Part shown: positions 8,306-16,658 of the stretch, piece after piece
How positions within the stretch are numbered: position 1 is the first letter of the stretch
Layout of the letters: every line of letters begins with the position of its first letter
Assembly: GCA_037142875.1 (NCBI GenBank)
Contig: JBAWZV010000015.1
Location: 1 to 24,479, forward strand
Length of the DNA stretch: 24,479 bases
DNA from: PALSA-600 sp037142875
GTDB taxonomy: Bacteria; Actinomycetota; Thermoleophilia; Gaiellales; Gaiellaceae
Direction: 5' to 3'
Notes under the pieces: generated by a model
Seen by the model: only the letters and a program-made list of their open reading frames with translations
Told to the model about the DNA's origin: nothing
Databases searched by the model: none
Position numbers and translations under genes: made by a program

Positions 8306-9066
8306 TCATTCGCAAGTCCGCGCGCGAGATCGAGCTGATGGCCGCCGCAGGCGCCCTCGTTGCCGAGACCCTCGCCGAGGTCGAGCGCCATCTCGCTCCT
8401 GGCATCACGATGGTGGAGCTCGATCGCATCGCCGACGAGTTCATCCAGGCCCAGGGAGGCTATCCGACGTCGAAGGGCTACAAGGGCTTCCCGGCGGCCG
8501 CCTGCATCTCCCCGAACGACATGATCGTCCACGGGATCCCCGGGCGGTACGCCGCAAAGGAGGGCGACATCATCTCCGTCGATATCGGCGTGACGAAGGA
8601 CGGACTGATCGCAGACTCATGCGCGACCTTCCCCGTCGGTGAGATCTCAGCGGAGGCGCAGCGGCTCCTCGACGTCTGCAAGGCGGCACTCGACGCCGGC
8701 ATCGCGGCAGCACAGATCGGCGCGGTGGTCGGTGACATCTCCCAGGCCGTCCAGGCGATCGTCGAGGGCGCCGGGTTCTCGGTCGTCCGTAGCCTCGTCG
8801 GCCACGGGGTCGGGAAGTCCTACCACGAGGATCCCCAGGTGCCGAACTTCGTCACCTCCTACCGCGGCCCCACGCTGCGCGAGGGGATGACGATCGCGAT
8901 CGAGCCGATGATCACCGCTGGCGGCCCGGACGTTTTCGTGCATGAGGACGAGTGGTCGATCTCGACGGTAGACCGCTCGCTTGCAGCACATTACGAGCAC
9001 ACTGTTGCAATTACCGAGGACGGCCCGAGGGTGCTGACGAGAGTCGCTCGGGTCCTGGTACCATAA
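8302..9066 (+). CDS. map: Methionine aminopeptidase, type I
   Basis: This enzyme removes the initiator Met from nascent proteins. The 254-residue product shows the metal ligands expected of type I enzymes: Asp94 (VDIGV), Asp105 (IADSCATF), His168 (GHGVGKSYHEDP), Glu201 (IAIEPM) and Glu232 (YEHTV). The active-site His77 lies in NDMIVHGIP. There is no SH3-like zinc N-terminal extension, so it is the plain E. coli-like form. The start is GTG at 8302, inside the adk stop. The 64-base gap to infA that follows is the largest in the ribosomal cluster. Confidence 0.97.
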   Translation: MIIRKSAREIELMAAAGALVAETLAEVERHLAPGITMVELDRIADEFIQAQGGYPTSKGYKGFPAAACISPNDMIVHGIPGRYAAKEGDIISVDIGVTKDGLIADSCATFPVGEISAEAQRLLDVCKAALDAGIAAAQIGAVVGDISQAVQAIVEGAGFSVVRSLVGHGVGKSYHEDPQVPNFVTSYRGPTLREGMTIAIEPMITAGGPDVFVHEDEWSISTVDRSLAAHYEHTVAITEDGPRVLTRVARVLVP

Positions 9067-9130
9067 CTCGCTCGCGGCTCTCGCAGCCGTGCCTTTCCGT
9101 GTGCAGACGCGATAGAACCAGAAGGAGCTG

Positions 9131-9352
9131 ATGGCGACAAAGGAAGAGAAGATCGAGGTCGAAGGTGAGGTCACCGAAGCCCTGCCGAGCACGATGTTCC
9201 GTGTCAAGCTCGACGGAGGCCACGATGTACTCACAACGATCTCCGGGAAGATGCGCAAGCACTACATTCGCATTCTCCCTGGCGACAAAGTCAAGGTCGA
9301 ACTTTCGCCCTATGACCTCACTCGCGGCCGGATCACCTACCGCCACCGTTAA
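9131..9352 (+). CDS. infA: Translation initiation factor IF-1
   Basis: IF-1 is a single OB-fold protein that occupies the 30S A site during initiation. The 73 residues are full length, with the typical IEVEGEVTEALPSTMFRVKLDGGH, GKMRKHYIRILPGDKVKVELSPYDLTRGRI and final YRHR. A near-perfect AGAAGGAG Shine-Dalgarno sequence (9119-9126) lies four bases before the ATG, unusually strong for this cluster, where many genes rely on coupling. The preceding gap contains only a weak hairpin (CGGCT/AGCCG) and no clear promoter. Confidence 0.98.
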   Translation: MATKEEKIEVEGEVTEALPSTMFRVKLDGGHDVLTTISGKMRKHYIRILPGDKVKVELSPYDLTRGRITYRHR

Positions 9353-9356
9353 AACA

Positions 9357-9470
9357 ATGAAAGTCCGCCCCTCAGTCAAAGCAATGTGCGAGCGCTGCCG
9401 CGTGATCAAGCGTCACGGCCGCGTGCTCGTGATCTGCACGAACCCCCGCCACAAGCAGAGGCAGGGCTAG
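9357..9470 (+). CDS. rpmJ: 50S ribosomal protein L36, zinc type
   Basis: This complete 37-residue L36 starts MKVRPSVKAMCERCRVIKRH and ends NPRHKQRQG. The zinc ligands Cys11, Cys14, Cys27 and His32 are present, so it is the C+ form. It begins four bases after the infA stop and has no Shine-Dalgarno sequence of its own (the preceding bases are AAACA), so reinitiation after infA is likely. Its stop abuts the rpsM ATG directly. Confidence 0.96.
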   Translation: MKVRPSVKAMCERCRVIKRHGRVLVICTNPRHKQRQG

Positions 9471-9845
9471 ATGGCACGTATTGCAGGCGTCAACCTCCCG
9501 AACCAGAAGCGGCTCGAGATCGGTCTGACCTACATCTACGGCATCGGCCAGTCGAGCGCACATGACATCTGCGTTGCGCTCGGGCTCTCGCCGGACACGA
9601 AGGTCCGCGACCTGACCGAGGACGAGGTCACCAAGCTTCGCGACCACATCGACAAGATCTACCAGGTCGAAGGCGATCTTCGCCGTGAGCGCACCCAGGC
9701 CATCAAGCGTCTCTCCGAGATCGGCGCCTACCGCGGCCTCCGTCATCGCCGCAGTCTTCCCGTGAACGGCCAGCGGACGAAGACCAATGCCCGTACGCGT
9801 AAGGGCCCGAAGAAGACCGTCGGCCGCGGTAAGAAGGCGAAGTAA
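9471..9845 (+). CDS. rpsM: 30S ribosomal protein S13
   Basis: S13 lies in the 30S head and bridges to L5 and to P-site tRNA. The 124 residues start ARIAGVNLPNQKRLEIGLTYIYGIGQSSA and contain RRERTQAIKRLSEIGAYRGLRHRRSLPVNGQRTKTNARTRKGP, the conserved C-terminal region, ending in a basic KKTVGRGKKAK tail. The ATG follows the rpmJ TAG with no gap, and GGCAGGG at 9460-9466 may serve as ribosome site. The TAA overlaps the rpsK ATG by one base. Confidence 0.98.
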   Translation: MARIAGVNLPNQKRLEIGLTYIYGIGQSSAHDICVALGLSPDTKVRDLTEDEVTKLRDHIDKIYQVEGDLRRERTQAIKRLSEIGAYRGLRHRRSLPVNGQRTKTNARTRKGPKKTVGRGKKAK

Positions 9846-10249
9846 TGGCACCTCCTCGCAAGGCTGCAACCAGGGGTCGCGCGCGCCGTCGCGTTCGCAA
9901 GAACATCGCGATCGGACAGGCGCACATCAAGACCTCGTTCAACAACACGATCGTCGCACTGACGGATCCCGAGGGGAATGTCATCGTGTGGGAGTCCGCC
10001 GGTTCGGCCGGTTTCAAGGGCTCGCGCAAGTCGACGCCGTTCGCTGCCCAGGTCACGGCCGACGCGGCCGCCCGCAAGGGTATGGAGCACGGTCTCCAGA
10101 AGGTCGAGGTCTTCGTCAAGGGGCCCGGCTCCGGACGCGAGACCGCGGTGCGGTCGCTCCAGGCTGCCGGCCTTGAGATCCTCGGTGTTAAGGATGTCTC
10201 CCCGCAGGCCCACAACGGCGTACGCCAGAAGAAGCGGAGGCGCGTCTAG
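9845..10249 (+). CDS. rpsK: 30S ribosomal protein S11
   Basis: S11 is on the 30S platform and contacts mRNA near the E site. The 134 residues include the canonical GQAHIKTSFNNTIVALTDPEGNVIVWESAGSAGFKGSRKSTPFAAQ, GPGSGRETAVRSLQAAGLEI and a final KDVSPQAHNGVRQKKRRRV. The N-terminal ~20 residues are a basic leader typical of the family. One-base overlaps join it to rpsM (TAATG) and rpsD (TAGTG). Confidence 0.98.
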   Translation: MAPPRKAATRGRARRRVRKNIAIGQAHIKTSFNNTIVALTDPEGNVIVWESAGSAGFKGSRKSTPFAAQVTADAAARKGMEHGLQKVEVFVKGPGSGRETAVRSLQAAGLEILGVKDVSPQAHNGVRQKKRRRV

Positions 10250-10869
10250 TGGCTCGCGATACCGGACCCAAGTGCAAGCAGTGCCGTCGCGAAGGCATGA
10301 AGCTCTTCCTCAAGGGCGAGCGCTGTCTCACCGAGAAGTGCGCCATCGAGCGCCGCAACTATCCGCCGGGCGAGCACGGCCGCGGTCGGATCAAGCAGTC
10401 TGAGTACCTGCTGCAGCTTCGTGAGAAGCAGAAGGCGCGCCGGTATTACGGCCTCCTCGAGGCGCAGTTCCGCAACTACTACAAGAAGGCGAGCCGCGCG
10501 GGTGGCGTCACCGGCGACAACCTGCTCCGCTCGCTTGAAACACGTTTCGACAACGTCATCTACCGGCTGGGGTTCGCCGCATCGCGCGCGCAGGCTCGTC
10601 AGCTGGTGCGTCACGGTCACTTCGCCGTCAACGGTCGCCGGGTCAACATCCCGAGCTACCAGGTGCGGCCGGACGACATCGTCACGCTTAAGTCCGGTTC
10701 GAACGCCGAGCAGATCATCCGCGACGCGACCGATCTGACCGCCGCTGTTGCCCCCTGGCTTCAGGCCGATCACGACGGAATCACCGGCAAGGTTCTCAAA
10801 TGGCCGGAGCGTGCCGAGATCGACACGCCGGTTCAGGAACAGTTGATCGTCGAGCTCTACTCCAAGTAG
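10249..10869 (+). CDS. rpsD: 30S ribosomal protein S4, zinc type
   Basis: S4 nucleates 30S assembly and in several bacteria represses the alpha operon. The 206-residue product has an N-terminal zinc site (Cys9, Cys12, Cys26, Cys31). The S4 domain follows (LETRFDNVIYRLGFAASRAQARQLVRHGHFAVNGRRVNIPSY, around residues 95-137), and the C-terminus is VQEQLIVELYSK. It starts with GTG at 10249 inside the rpsK TAG. A 42-base gap with no evident terminator follows before rpoA. Confidence 0.98.
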   Translation: MARDTGPKCKQCRREGMKLFLKGERCLTEKCAIERRNYPPGEHGRGRIKQSEYLLQLREKQKARRYYGLLEAQFRNYYKKASRAGGVTGDNLLRSLETRFDNVIYRLGFAASRAQARQLVRHGHFAVNGRRVNIPSYQVRPDDIVTLKSGSNAEQIIRDATDLTAAVAPWLQADHDGITGKVLKWPERAEIDTPVQEQLIVELYSK

Positions 10870-10911
10870 TAGCCCGGCGCACCGAGCTCTCACCGAAGGA
10901 AAGGAACAAAT

Positions 10912-11901
10912 TTGGCTAGTCGCAGTACCGTGATGGACTTCCAGGTCCCGAAGATCACCCACGAAGAGGTCAAGGAAACGCGCGGGGTCTTCGTGATCGA
11001 GCCGCTCGATCGCGGCTTCGGTTACACGTTCGGGAACTCGCTGCGCCGCGTGCTGCTCTCCTCGCTGGAGGGCGCTGCGGTCACCTCGGTCAAGATCGAG
11101 GGCGTCGCGCACGAGTTCACGACGATCCCGGGTGTCCGCGAGGATGTCACCGACATCCTGCTCAACCTCAAGCAGCTCGTCTGCATCCTCCACGGCGACT
11201 CGCCGGAAGTCGAGGTGCGGGTGACCGCCAAGGGCGAAGGCACGCTGACGGCCGCCGACATCGAATTGCCGGCAGACCTCGAGATCCTGAACCCGGAGCT
11301 CGAGATCGCCAACCTCTCGGCCAAGGGTCGCCTCGAGATCACGATCACGGTTGGTCGCGGCCGCGGGTATGTCCCGGCCGACGGCAACCGCGGCTCGGCC
11401 CACACGATCGGTGTCATTCCGGTCGACTCGATGTTCTCACCGATCCGCCGCGTCGCTTACGACGTCGAGGCAGCCCGTGTCGGTCAGCGCACCGACTACG
11501 ACAAGCTCATCCTCGACGTCACGACGAACGGCTCGATGGATCCGAAGGACGCGATCGCCCAGGCCGCAGAGATCCTGATCCGTCAGCTCGCGATCTTCAC
11601 CGATCTCGAGAAGATGGAGGGCTACGGCAAGGAGCAGCCGCAGCTCGACGGCGGCGCGATGGTCGATGTCCAGCTCGCCCACGGGATGGAGAACTTCCCG
11701 ATCGAGGAGCTCGAGCTCGGCGTACGGTCGTACAACTGCCTCAAGCGTGTCGGTATCGAGACCATCGGTGACCTCGTGACGAAGTCGGAGAACGAGCTCG
11801 CCTCGATCCCGAACTTCGGCAGGAAGTCGATCGAAGAGGTCAAGGAGACGCTCGCACAGCACGGCCTTCGCCTTCGTGGCGACAACGGCGGCGGGGAATA
11901 G
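10912..11901 (+). CDS. rpoA: RNA polymerase alpha subunit
   Basis: The alpha dimer scaffolds RNA polymerase assembly, and its C-terminal domain contacts UP elements and activators. The N-terminal domain (residues ~15-235) contains EPLDRGFGYTFGNSLRRVLLSSLEGAAV and the VDSMFSPIRRVAYDVE region. The C-terminal domain (~264-322) contains ELGVRSYNCLKRVGIETIGDL and NFGRKSIEEVKE, where Arg272 corresponds to the UP-element-contacting Arg265 of E. coli. The TTG at 10912 is preferred over GTG 10930 or ATG 10933 because GAAGGAAAGG (10895-10904) lies seven bases before it. The product has 329 residues. Confidence 0.97.
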   Translation: MASRSTVMDFQVPKITHEEVKETRGVFVIEPLDRGFGYTFGNSLRRVLLSSLEGAAVTSVKIEGVAHEFTTIPGVREDVTDILLNLKQLVCILHGDSPEVEVRVTAKGEGTLTAADIELPADLEILNPELEIANLSAKGRLEITITVGRGRGYVPADGNRGSAHTIGVIPVDSMFSPIRRVAYDVEAARVGQRTDYDKLILDVTTNGSMDPKDAIAQAAEILIRQLAIFTDLEKMEGYGKEQPQLDGGAMVDVQLAHGMENFPIEELELGVRSYNCLKRVGIETIGDLVTKSENELASIPNFGRKSIEEVKETLAQHGLRLRGDNGGGE

Positions 11902-11905
11902 TCCG

Positions 11906-12526
11906 ATGCGTCATGGCCGTCACGGAAAGAAGCTCGGGCGCGACTCCGCGCACCGCAAGGCGCTCTACTCGAACCTTGCCGGTGCGCTGATCGAGCACGG
12001 TCGGATCAAGACCACCGTGACGAAGGCGAAGGCGGTCAAGCCGATCGCCGAGCAGATGATCACGCTCGGTCGGCGGGGCGACATTCACGCTCGTCGGCAG
12101 GCGGTCGCGTTCCTGCGCTCGAAGGCAGTTGTCCACAAGCTCTTCACCGAGGTCGCGCCGCGGTTCGCGCAGCGGCCCGGCGGATACTCCCGGATCGTGA
12201 AGATCGGCCCGCGAGCCGGCGACTGCGCCGAGATGGCGTACCTTGAGCTCGTCGACACCCCGCTCGTCTTCAAGACGAAGCTCGAGGATGTTCCGGACGA
12301 CGTGCAGGCAACGGTCGAGGAGAGCGCCGTCAGCGCCGACGCTGAGGCTGACGACATCGACGCTGAGGCTGTCATTGCAGATGCTGAGGCTATCGACGAG
12401 GAAGCAGTTGTCGAGGATGACGCAGCCTCCGACGAGCCGGTCGCGCACGCAGAGTTGTCGGCCGACGCGGCTGACGCTGACGCTACGGAGCCTGCCGCCG
12501 ACGGCGACTCCAAGCCCGACGCCTAG
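11906..12526 (+). CDS. rplQ: 50S ribosomal protein L17 with acidic C-terminal tail
   Basis: L17 lies by the peptide exit site. The core, residues 1 to ~125, is standard: MRHGRHGKKLGRDSAHRKAL, LAGALIEHGRIKTTVTKAKAV and AYLELVDTPLVFK. About 80 acidic residues (Asp/Glu/Ala/Val) follow, giving 206 residues against ~120 in E. coli; acidic L17 tails are known from actinobacteria. Part of the tail is built from three near-identical units spaced 21 bases apart. The ATG at 11906 lies four bases after the rpoA stop, with GGGGAATAG just upstream. This is the last gene of the array. No U-tract terminator is evident in the 87 bases that follow. Confidence 0.97.
   Translation: MRHGRHGKKLGRDSAHRKALYSNLAGALIEHGRIKTTVTKAKAVKPIAEQMITLGRRGDIHARRQAVAFLRSKAVVHKLFTEVAPRFAQRPGGYSRIVKIGPRAGDCAEMAYLELVDTPLVFKTKLEDVPDDVQATVEESAVSADAEADDIDAEAVIADAEAIDEEAVVEDDAASDEPVAHAELSADAADADATEPAADGDSKPDA
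12338..12400 (+). repeat. 21-bp imperfect tandem repeat in rplQ tail
   Basis: GACGCTGAGGCT occurs at 12338 and 12359, and GATGCTGAGGCT at 12380, exactly 21 bases apart each time. They encode DAEADDI, DAEAVIA and DAEAIDE in frame. The pattern suggests that the acidic L17 tail grew by slippage or duplication of a seven-codon unit. Confidence 0.8.
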
Positions 12527-12613
12527 CGTCTCGCCGAGTCAACCGACGTCGCAGGTCATCGAGCAGACGCCCAGGGCGGCGCACGCATCTGCGCGGCGGG
12601 GACGTTGCGTCGG

Positions 12614-13156
12614 TCAGACGGTCGCGCCGAGGAGCGCGCTGATCGCGACGATGATCGCCCCGGCCAGTGAGACGGCGGCGAGCGACGTTCCGAAACTCGT
12701 GTCGAAGAACTTCGAACGCAGCGCAGCGAGCGCGATCAACTCGAACGCCACAACGCCGAACGCCGTGATCAGCGCAGCGTGGTAGTTCGGGATCAGGAAC
12801 GGCAGCGAGTGGAGGATCCCGCCGATGAATGTTCCCGCACCGGTGATGCCGCCGCGGACGAGCGGGCTGCCACGGCCTGTGAGCTCGCCGGTGTCCGACA
12901 GGCCTTCGGAGAAGGCCATCGATACCCCTGCGCCAAACGAGGTCGCCAGGCCCGCAACGAAGGCGTACAGCGGCTTGTGGCTGATCAGCACGACCGAGAA
13001 GATCGGGGCGAGGGTCGACAGCGACCCGTCGATCAGGCCGATCATCGCGGGCTGGACGCGCTGAAGCAGAAAGTGGTGCTCGTGCGACTCCACGTTGGAC
13101 GGTGTATCAAACTTGTGGTGATGGACGTCTCCCCACCCCGACCGCTGCCAGACCAC
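12614..13156 (-). CDS. VIT1/CCC1-family membrane protein (putative Fe/Mn transporter)
   Basis: The 180-residue product has a His-rich N-terminus (VHHHKF..., ESHEHHF). Hydrophobic helices and loops follow: LIDGSLSTLAPIFSVVL, AFVAGLATSFGAGVSMAFSEGLSD, GGITGAGTFIGGILHSLPFLI, ALITAFGVVAFELIALAAL and a last helix AAVSLAGAIIVAISALLG. The DGSLSTLAPIF start and the GAGVSMAFSE helix recall the VIT/CCC1 group, whose members move Fe2+ or Mn2+ across membranes. This is a family-level judgement from memory and the substrate is not shown. The start is uncertain: GTG 13156, GTG 13093 and ATG 13045 are all possible, none with a strong ribosome site; 13156 keeps both His clusters. It is divergent from truA by 14 bases if the longest form is right. 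Confidence 0.65.
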   Translation of the reverse strand: MVWQRSGWGDVHHHKFDTPSNVESHEHHFLLQRVQPAMIGLIDGSLSTLAPIFSVVLISHKPLYAFVAGLATSFGAGVSMAFSEGLSDTGELTGRGSPLVRGGITGAGTFIGGILHSLPFLIPNYHAALITAFGVVAFELIALAALRSKFFDTSFGTSLAAVSLAGAIIVAISALLGATV

Positions 13157-13170
13157 GAATCCCGGCGGCC

Positions 13171-13911
13171 ATGCAGTTGAAGCTCACGCTGGCCTACGAC
13201 GGCACGGGGTTCAAGGGATTCGCGAAGCAGCCCCGCCGTCGCACGGTCGAAGGCGTGCTCAGAGAGGCACTCGAGCGGCTGTACGGGTCGGTCGGGCCGA
13301 TCATCGTGGCGGGACGCACCGACAGCGGGGTGCATGCGCTCGCGAATGTGGTGTCGGTCGAGGTCGACGGCGGTCCCCCTCCCGACCGTGCCGCGGAGGC
13401 GCTCAACGGCTTCCTCCCTCCCGATCTCGCGGTGACGGCAGGGGCGTCGGCGCCTGACGCCTTCCATGCCCGGTTCAGCGCGATCTCACGGTCGTACCGG
13501 TATCGGATCTGGCGCCCGCGAGAGCGATCGCCGTTTGAGCTGCATCGCGCGCTCTGGCACCCGCAGCGTCTCGATCTGGATCGGCTGGACGCCTGCGCAA
13601 CGGCACTTCACGGCCGACACGACTTCACCGCGTTCACGCCGACCGAGACGCAGCACACCGTGTTCGTGAGAGATGTGTTCGAGGCGCGCTGGATCGACCG
13701 CGGCGACCTGCTGGAGTTCGAGGTGACAGCGGACTCGTTCCTGCGTCGCATGGTCCGCACGCTCGTCGGGACGATGTTGCGCTGCGAACCCGACGGCTTC
13801 GCCTCGCTGCTCGAAGGCGCGCCCCGAACAGCCGCCGGCCCAACTGCGCCGCCCGGTGGTCTGTACCTCGTCGACGTCGCCTACCCGCCTAGCTCGACGA
13901 TCGACGGGTAG
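13171..13911 (+). CDS. truA: tRNA pseudouridine(38-40) synthase TruA
   Basis: TruA isomerises uridines 38-40 in tRNA anticodon arms. The catalytic Asp51 lies in AGRTDSGVHA. Other family blocks are LAYDGTGFKGFAKQP at the start, ARFSAISRSYRYRIW, HDFTAF and the late FLRRMVRTLVGTML. From ATG 13171 the product has 246 residues, a normal length. The frame is open further upstream, but MQLKLTLAYDGTGF is the natural N-terminus. truA commonly follows rplQ in Gram-positive genomes; here the VIT-like gene on the other strand intervenes. Confidence 0.96.
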   Translation: MQLKLTLAYDGTGFKGFAKQPRRRTVEGVLREALERLYGSVGPIIVAGRTDSGVHALANVVSVEVDGGPPPDRAAEALNGFLPPDLAVTAGASAPDAFHARFSAISRSYRYRIWRPRERSPFELHRALWHPQRLDLDRLDACATALHGRHDFTAFTPTETQHTVFVRDVFEARWIDRGDLLEFEVTADSFLRRMVRTLVGTMLRCEPDGFASLLEGAPRTAAGPTAPPGGLYLVDVAYPPSSTIDG

Positions 13912-13969
13912 CGCCTTCCCACGCAGGACGGTGCGCAGGGAACGGGCCGGCAGCGACTACGATCGACCG

Positions 13970-14599
13970 GTGCGCTTTCCCGTCGTACTCTTCGATCTCG
14001 ACGGCACCGTCGTAGACTCCGCCGGGATCATCCTCGCCTCGATGCGCCACGCTACGCGCACCGTGCTCGGCCGGGACATCCCCGACGAGACGTTGATGGC
14101 TGCAGTTGGCGGCCCGGGGCTCGAGACGCAGATGCAGGCGCTCGGCGCAGGCCATGCACAGGAGCTGATCCGGGTGTACCGGGCCCACAACGAGCCGCTC
14201 CACGAGGAGCTTGAGCTCTGCTTCGGCATGGACGACGTTCTGCTCAGACTGAAGGGAGAGGGGCGTCGGATCGGGGTCGTCTCGGCAAAGCGACGTCAGA
14301 CGGTGGAGCTTGCCTTCGCCGCGACTGCGATCGGCCACCTGTTCGACGTCGTCGTCGGCGGTGACGAGGCGCCAAACCAGAAACCGGCGCCAGACCTTCT
14401 CCTCCTGGCACTCGCCCGGCTCGGCGCGAAGTCGACCGAGAGCGTCTATGTCGGCGACTCCCCATTCGACATGGGCGCAGCGAAGGCGGCAGGCATGAGC
14501 GCGATCGGGGTCACGTGGGGCCGTATCCACGGCCGTGCGGCACTCGGACAGGCCGACACGATCGTCGATACCCCGGAAGAGCTGCTTGCCGCCCTCTGA
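13970..14599 (+). CDS. HAD-superfamily phosphatase (PpaX/Gph-like)
   Basis: The 209-residue protein has all four HAD motifs: DLDGTVVDS with nucleophile Asp9 and acid Asp11, Ser105 in VVSAK, Lys138 in NQKPAPD, and GDSPFD around 162-167. The cap insertion after motif I is helical and the length fits the subfamily I phosphatases that include phosphoglycolate phosphatase and pyrophosphatase PpaX; the substrate cannot be assigned. GTG 13970 begins MRFPVVLFDLDGT, the natural start, although the frame runs upstream into the end of truA. The 3' end overlaps the proposed ligA start by 14 bases, so the two are probably co-translated. Confidence 0.9.
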   Translation: MRFPVVLFDLDGTVVDSAGIILASMRHATRTVLGRDIPDETLMAAVGGPGLETQMQALGAGHAQELIRVYRAHNEPLHEELELCFGMDDVLLRLKGEGRRIGVVSAKRRQTVELAFAATAIGHLFDVVVGGDEAPNQKPAPDLLLLALARLGAKSTESVYVGDSPFDMGAAKAAGMSAIGVTWGRIHGRAALGQADTIVDTPEELLAAL

Positions 14600-16583
14600 G
14601 CGTGCCGCAGAGCTCCGCGCGCTCCTGAACCAGTGGGGCTATGAGTACTACGTCCTCGACGCTCCCACGGTCGACGACGCGACCTACGACCGCCGCTTCG
14701 ATGAGCTGGCCGCTCTCGAGCTGGCGCACCCGGAGCTCGTCACGTGGGACTCGCCAACCCAGCGCGTCGGCGCACCGCCGTCGCAACGGTTTGAGAAGGT
14801 CCAGCATCGCGAGCTGATGGGCTCGCTCGAGAAGGTGACGACCCCCGAGGCGCTCGAGCGCTGGGCCGACGACGTGCGCAGGCGACTCGGCCCCGACGAG
14901 GCGATCACGTACGTGATCGAGCCGAAGATCGACGGGCTCGCGATCAACCTGACCTACGAGGACGGCGTCTTCGTCCGTGGCGCCACCCGGGGCGACGGCG
15001 TGATCGGTGAGGACGTCACGGTGAACCTTCGCACGATCGCCGCTATTCCGCTGCGAATGCGAGGTGACGACGTGCCGCCGTTGATCGAGGTGCGGGGCGA
15101 GGTCTACATGCCGCTCTCCGGCTTCCGGCAGCTCAACGAGCAGCTCGTCGAGCGTGGCGAGAAGCTGACGCCGAATCCGCGCAACGCCGCCGCCGGCTCG
15201 CTGAGACAGAAGGACTCGTCGGTCACGGCGGGGCGTCCGCTCTCGAACTGGGCCTACGGGGTCGGAAGCCACGAGGGCGTCGAGTTCGACTCCCACATCG
15301 CAACGCTCGGCTGGCTTCACGAGCACGGCTTCCGCACGAACCCGTACGCGCAGCGGTACGACACGATCGAGCAGGTCGCTCAGGCATGTGCCGAGTGGGA
15401 GCACCGCCGGATCGAGCTCGACTACGAGATCGACGGGGTGGTGATCAAGATCGACTCCTACCCGCAGCAGGCGGCGCTCGGCTCGCTCCATCAGCGCCCA
15501 CGCTGGGCTCGGGCGTTCAAGTGGGCGCCGATGACCGCGCAGACGCGGCTCCTCGACATCCAGATCAGCGTGGGCCGGACGGGAGCGCTCAACCCCTGGG
15601 CGGTGCTGGAGCCGGTCGAGGTCGGCGGGGTGACCGTCTCACGCGCGACTCTCCACAACGAGGAGGACATCAACCGCAAGGGGATCCGCGCCGGTGACAT
15701 CGTGATCGTGCAGCGCGCGGGCGACGTGATTCCTCAGGTCGTCGGCCCCGCTGGTGACCACGCACCCGGCACGGAGCCGTTTCGGATGCCGTCCCACTGC
15801 CCGCTCTGCGCCGTCGAGATCGTCCAGCCTGAAGGGGAGGTGATGCACCGCTGCCCGAACCGAGCCTGCCCGTCGAGAGGGCTCGAGTCCCTCATCAACT
15901 GGGTGGGGGCGGCGGCGGACATCGAGGGTGTCGGCGAGCAGCTCGCGCGCCGGCTCTGGGAGCTCGGGCTCGTCCGGTCGCTGCCCGACCTGTACCGGCT
16001 CACGGCCGATGATCTGCTCGGTCTCGACGGATTCCAGGAGCGGAGCGCCTCCAACGCGATCGCCGCGATCGCGACGTCCAGGGCGATTCCGTTTCGTCGT
16101 GTGCTCTTCGGGCTCAACATCCCCGAGGTCGGCTGGGTGACGGCGCAGAATCTCGCTCGCCACTTCGGCTCGGTCGATCGGCTGCTTGCTGCGTCGCAGG
16201 AGGAGCTGATCGAGTGTGAGGGGATCGGGCCGGATCGGGCCGAGGCGATCGCCGAGTGGTTCGCAGACGACGACAACCAGGCACTTGTCGTTGAGCTGCG
16301 CTCGCTCGGGCTCGTCTTCGAGAGCGACGACGACGATCGTCCCGCCGACGGCCCACTCATCGGACACCAGTACGTCATCACGGGCACGCTTGAGGGCTTC
16401 AGCCGCGAGTCGGCGAAGGCGGCGCTCGAGCGGCTCGGTGCCAAGGTGACCGACTCGGTCTCGAAGAAGACAACAGGGGTCATCGTCGGCGAGAGCCCGG
16501 GTGCGAAGGCCGCCAAGGCCGAGGCGGCCGGCGTCCCGATCCTCTCCGAGGACGACCTGCGTGCGTTGCTCGGCAGCTCCTGA
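14586..16583 (+). CDS. ligA: NAD-dependent DNA ligase LigA
   Basis: LigA seals nicks in replication and repair using NAD+. Domains in order are: Ia (NQWGYEYYVLDAPTVDDATYDRRFDEL, residues ~15-41), the adenylation domain with catalytic Lys114 in EPKIDGLAINL and later EIDGVVIKID, the OB fold, a zinc finger with Cys405, Cys408, Cys423 and Cys428, helix-hairpin-helix repeats (ECEGIGPDRAEAIAEW), and a BRCT domain from ~590 (GHQYVITGTLEGFSRESAK...). The TTG at 14586 gives 665 residues and has GGAAGAG at 14575-14581 upstream. In-frame GTG 14535 is possible, but its extra residues do not resemble a ligase. The start overlaps the HAD gene. Confidence 0.97.
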   Translation: MPPSERAAELRALLNQWGYEYYVLDAPTVDDATYDRRFDELAALELAHPELVTWDSPTQRVGAPPSQRFEKVQHRELMGSLEKVTTPEALERWADDVRRRLGPDEAITYVIEPKIDGLAINLTYEDGVFVRGATRGDGVIGEDVTVNLRTIAAIPLRMRGDDVPPLIEVRGEVYMPLSGFRQLNEQLVERGEKLTPNPRNAAAGSLRQKDSSVTAGRPLSNWAYGVGSHEGVEFDSHIATLGWLHEHGFRTNPYAQRYDTIEQVAQACAEWEHRRIELDYEIDGVVIKIDSYPQQAALGSLHQRPRWARAFKWAPMTAQTRLLDIQISVGRTGALNPWAVLEPVEVGGVTVSRATLHNEEDINRKGIRAGDIVIVQRAGDVIPQVVGPAGDHAPGTEPFRMPSHCPLCAVEIVQPEGEVMHRCPNRACPSRGLESLINWVGAAADIEGVGEQLARRLWELGLVRSLPDLYRLTADDLLGLDGFQERSASNAIAAIATSRAIPFRRVLFGLNIPEVGWVTAQNLARHFGSVDRLLAASQEELIECEGIGPDRAEAIAEWFADDDNQALVVELRSLGLVFESDDDDRPADGPLIGHQYVITGTLEGFSRESAKAALERLGAKVTDSVSKKTTGVIVGESPGAKAAKAEAAGVPILSEDDLRALLGSS

Positions 16584-16605
16584 CTGGGCCTGTCGTATTT
16601 GCAAG

Positions 16606-16658
16606 ATGGGCCGCGTGGCCCATGACGTGCACCGCATCGGAGCGAATACTGCGATGCG
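16606..16658. repeat. Two consecutive inverted repeats between ligA and the next gene
   Basis: ATGGGCC-GCGT-GGCCCAT (16606-16623) is a perfect 7-bp palindromic stem with a four-base loop. CGCATCG (16633-16639) and CGATGCG (16652-16658) form a second 7-bp stem with a 12-base loop that includes the ATG at 16654. Neither is followed by a T-run, so a simple intrinsic terminator is unlikely. They could be operator sites or structures hiding the start of the downstream gene. Confidence 0.5.

Noticed and set aside
9067..9130. Internal promoter before infA
   Set aside because: The 64-base gap has only a 5-bp hairpin and no convincing -35/-10 pair; the strong ribosome site alone does not show a promoter.
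12527..12613. Terminator after rplQ
   Set aside because: Only short imperfect stems (for example GCGCA/TGCGC) and no T-run on either strand could be found.
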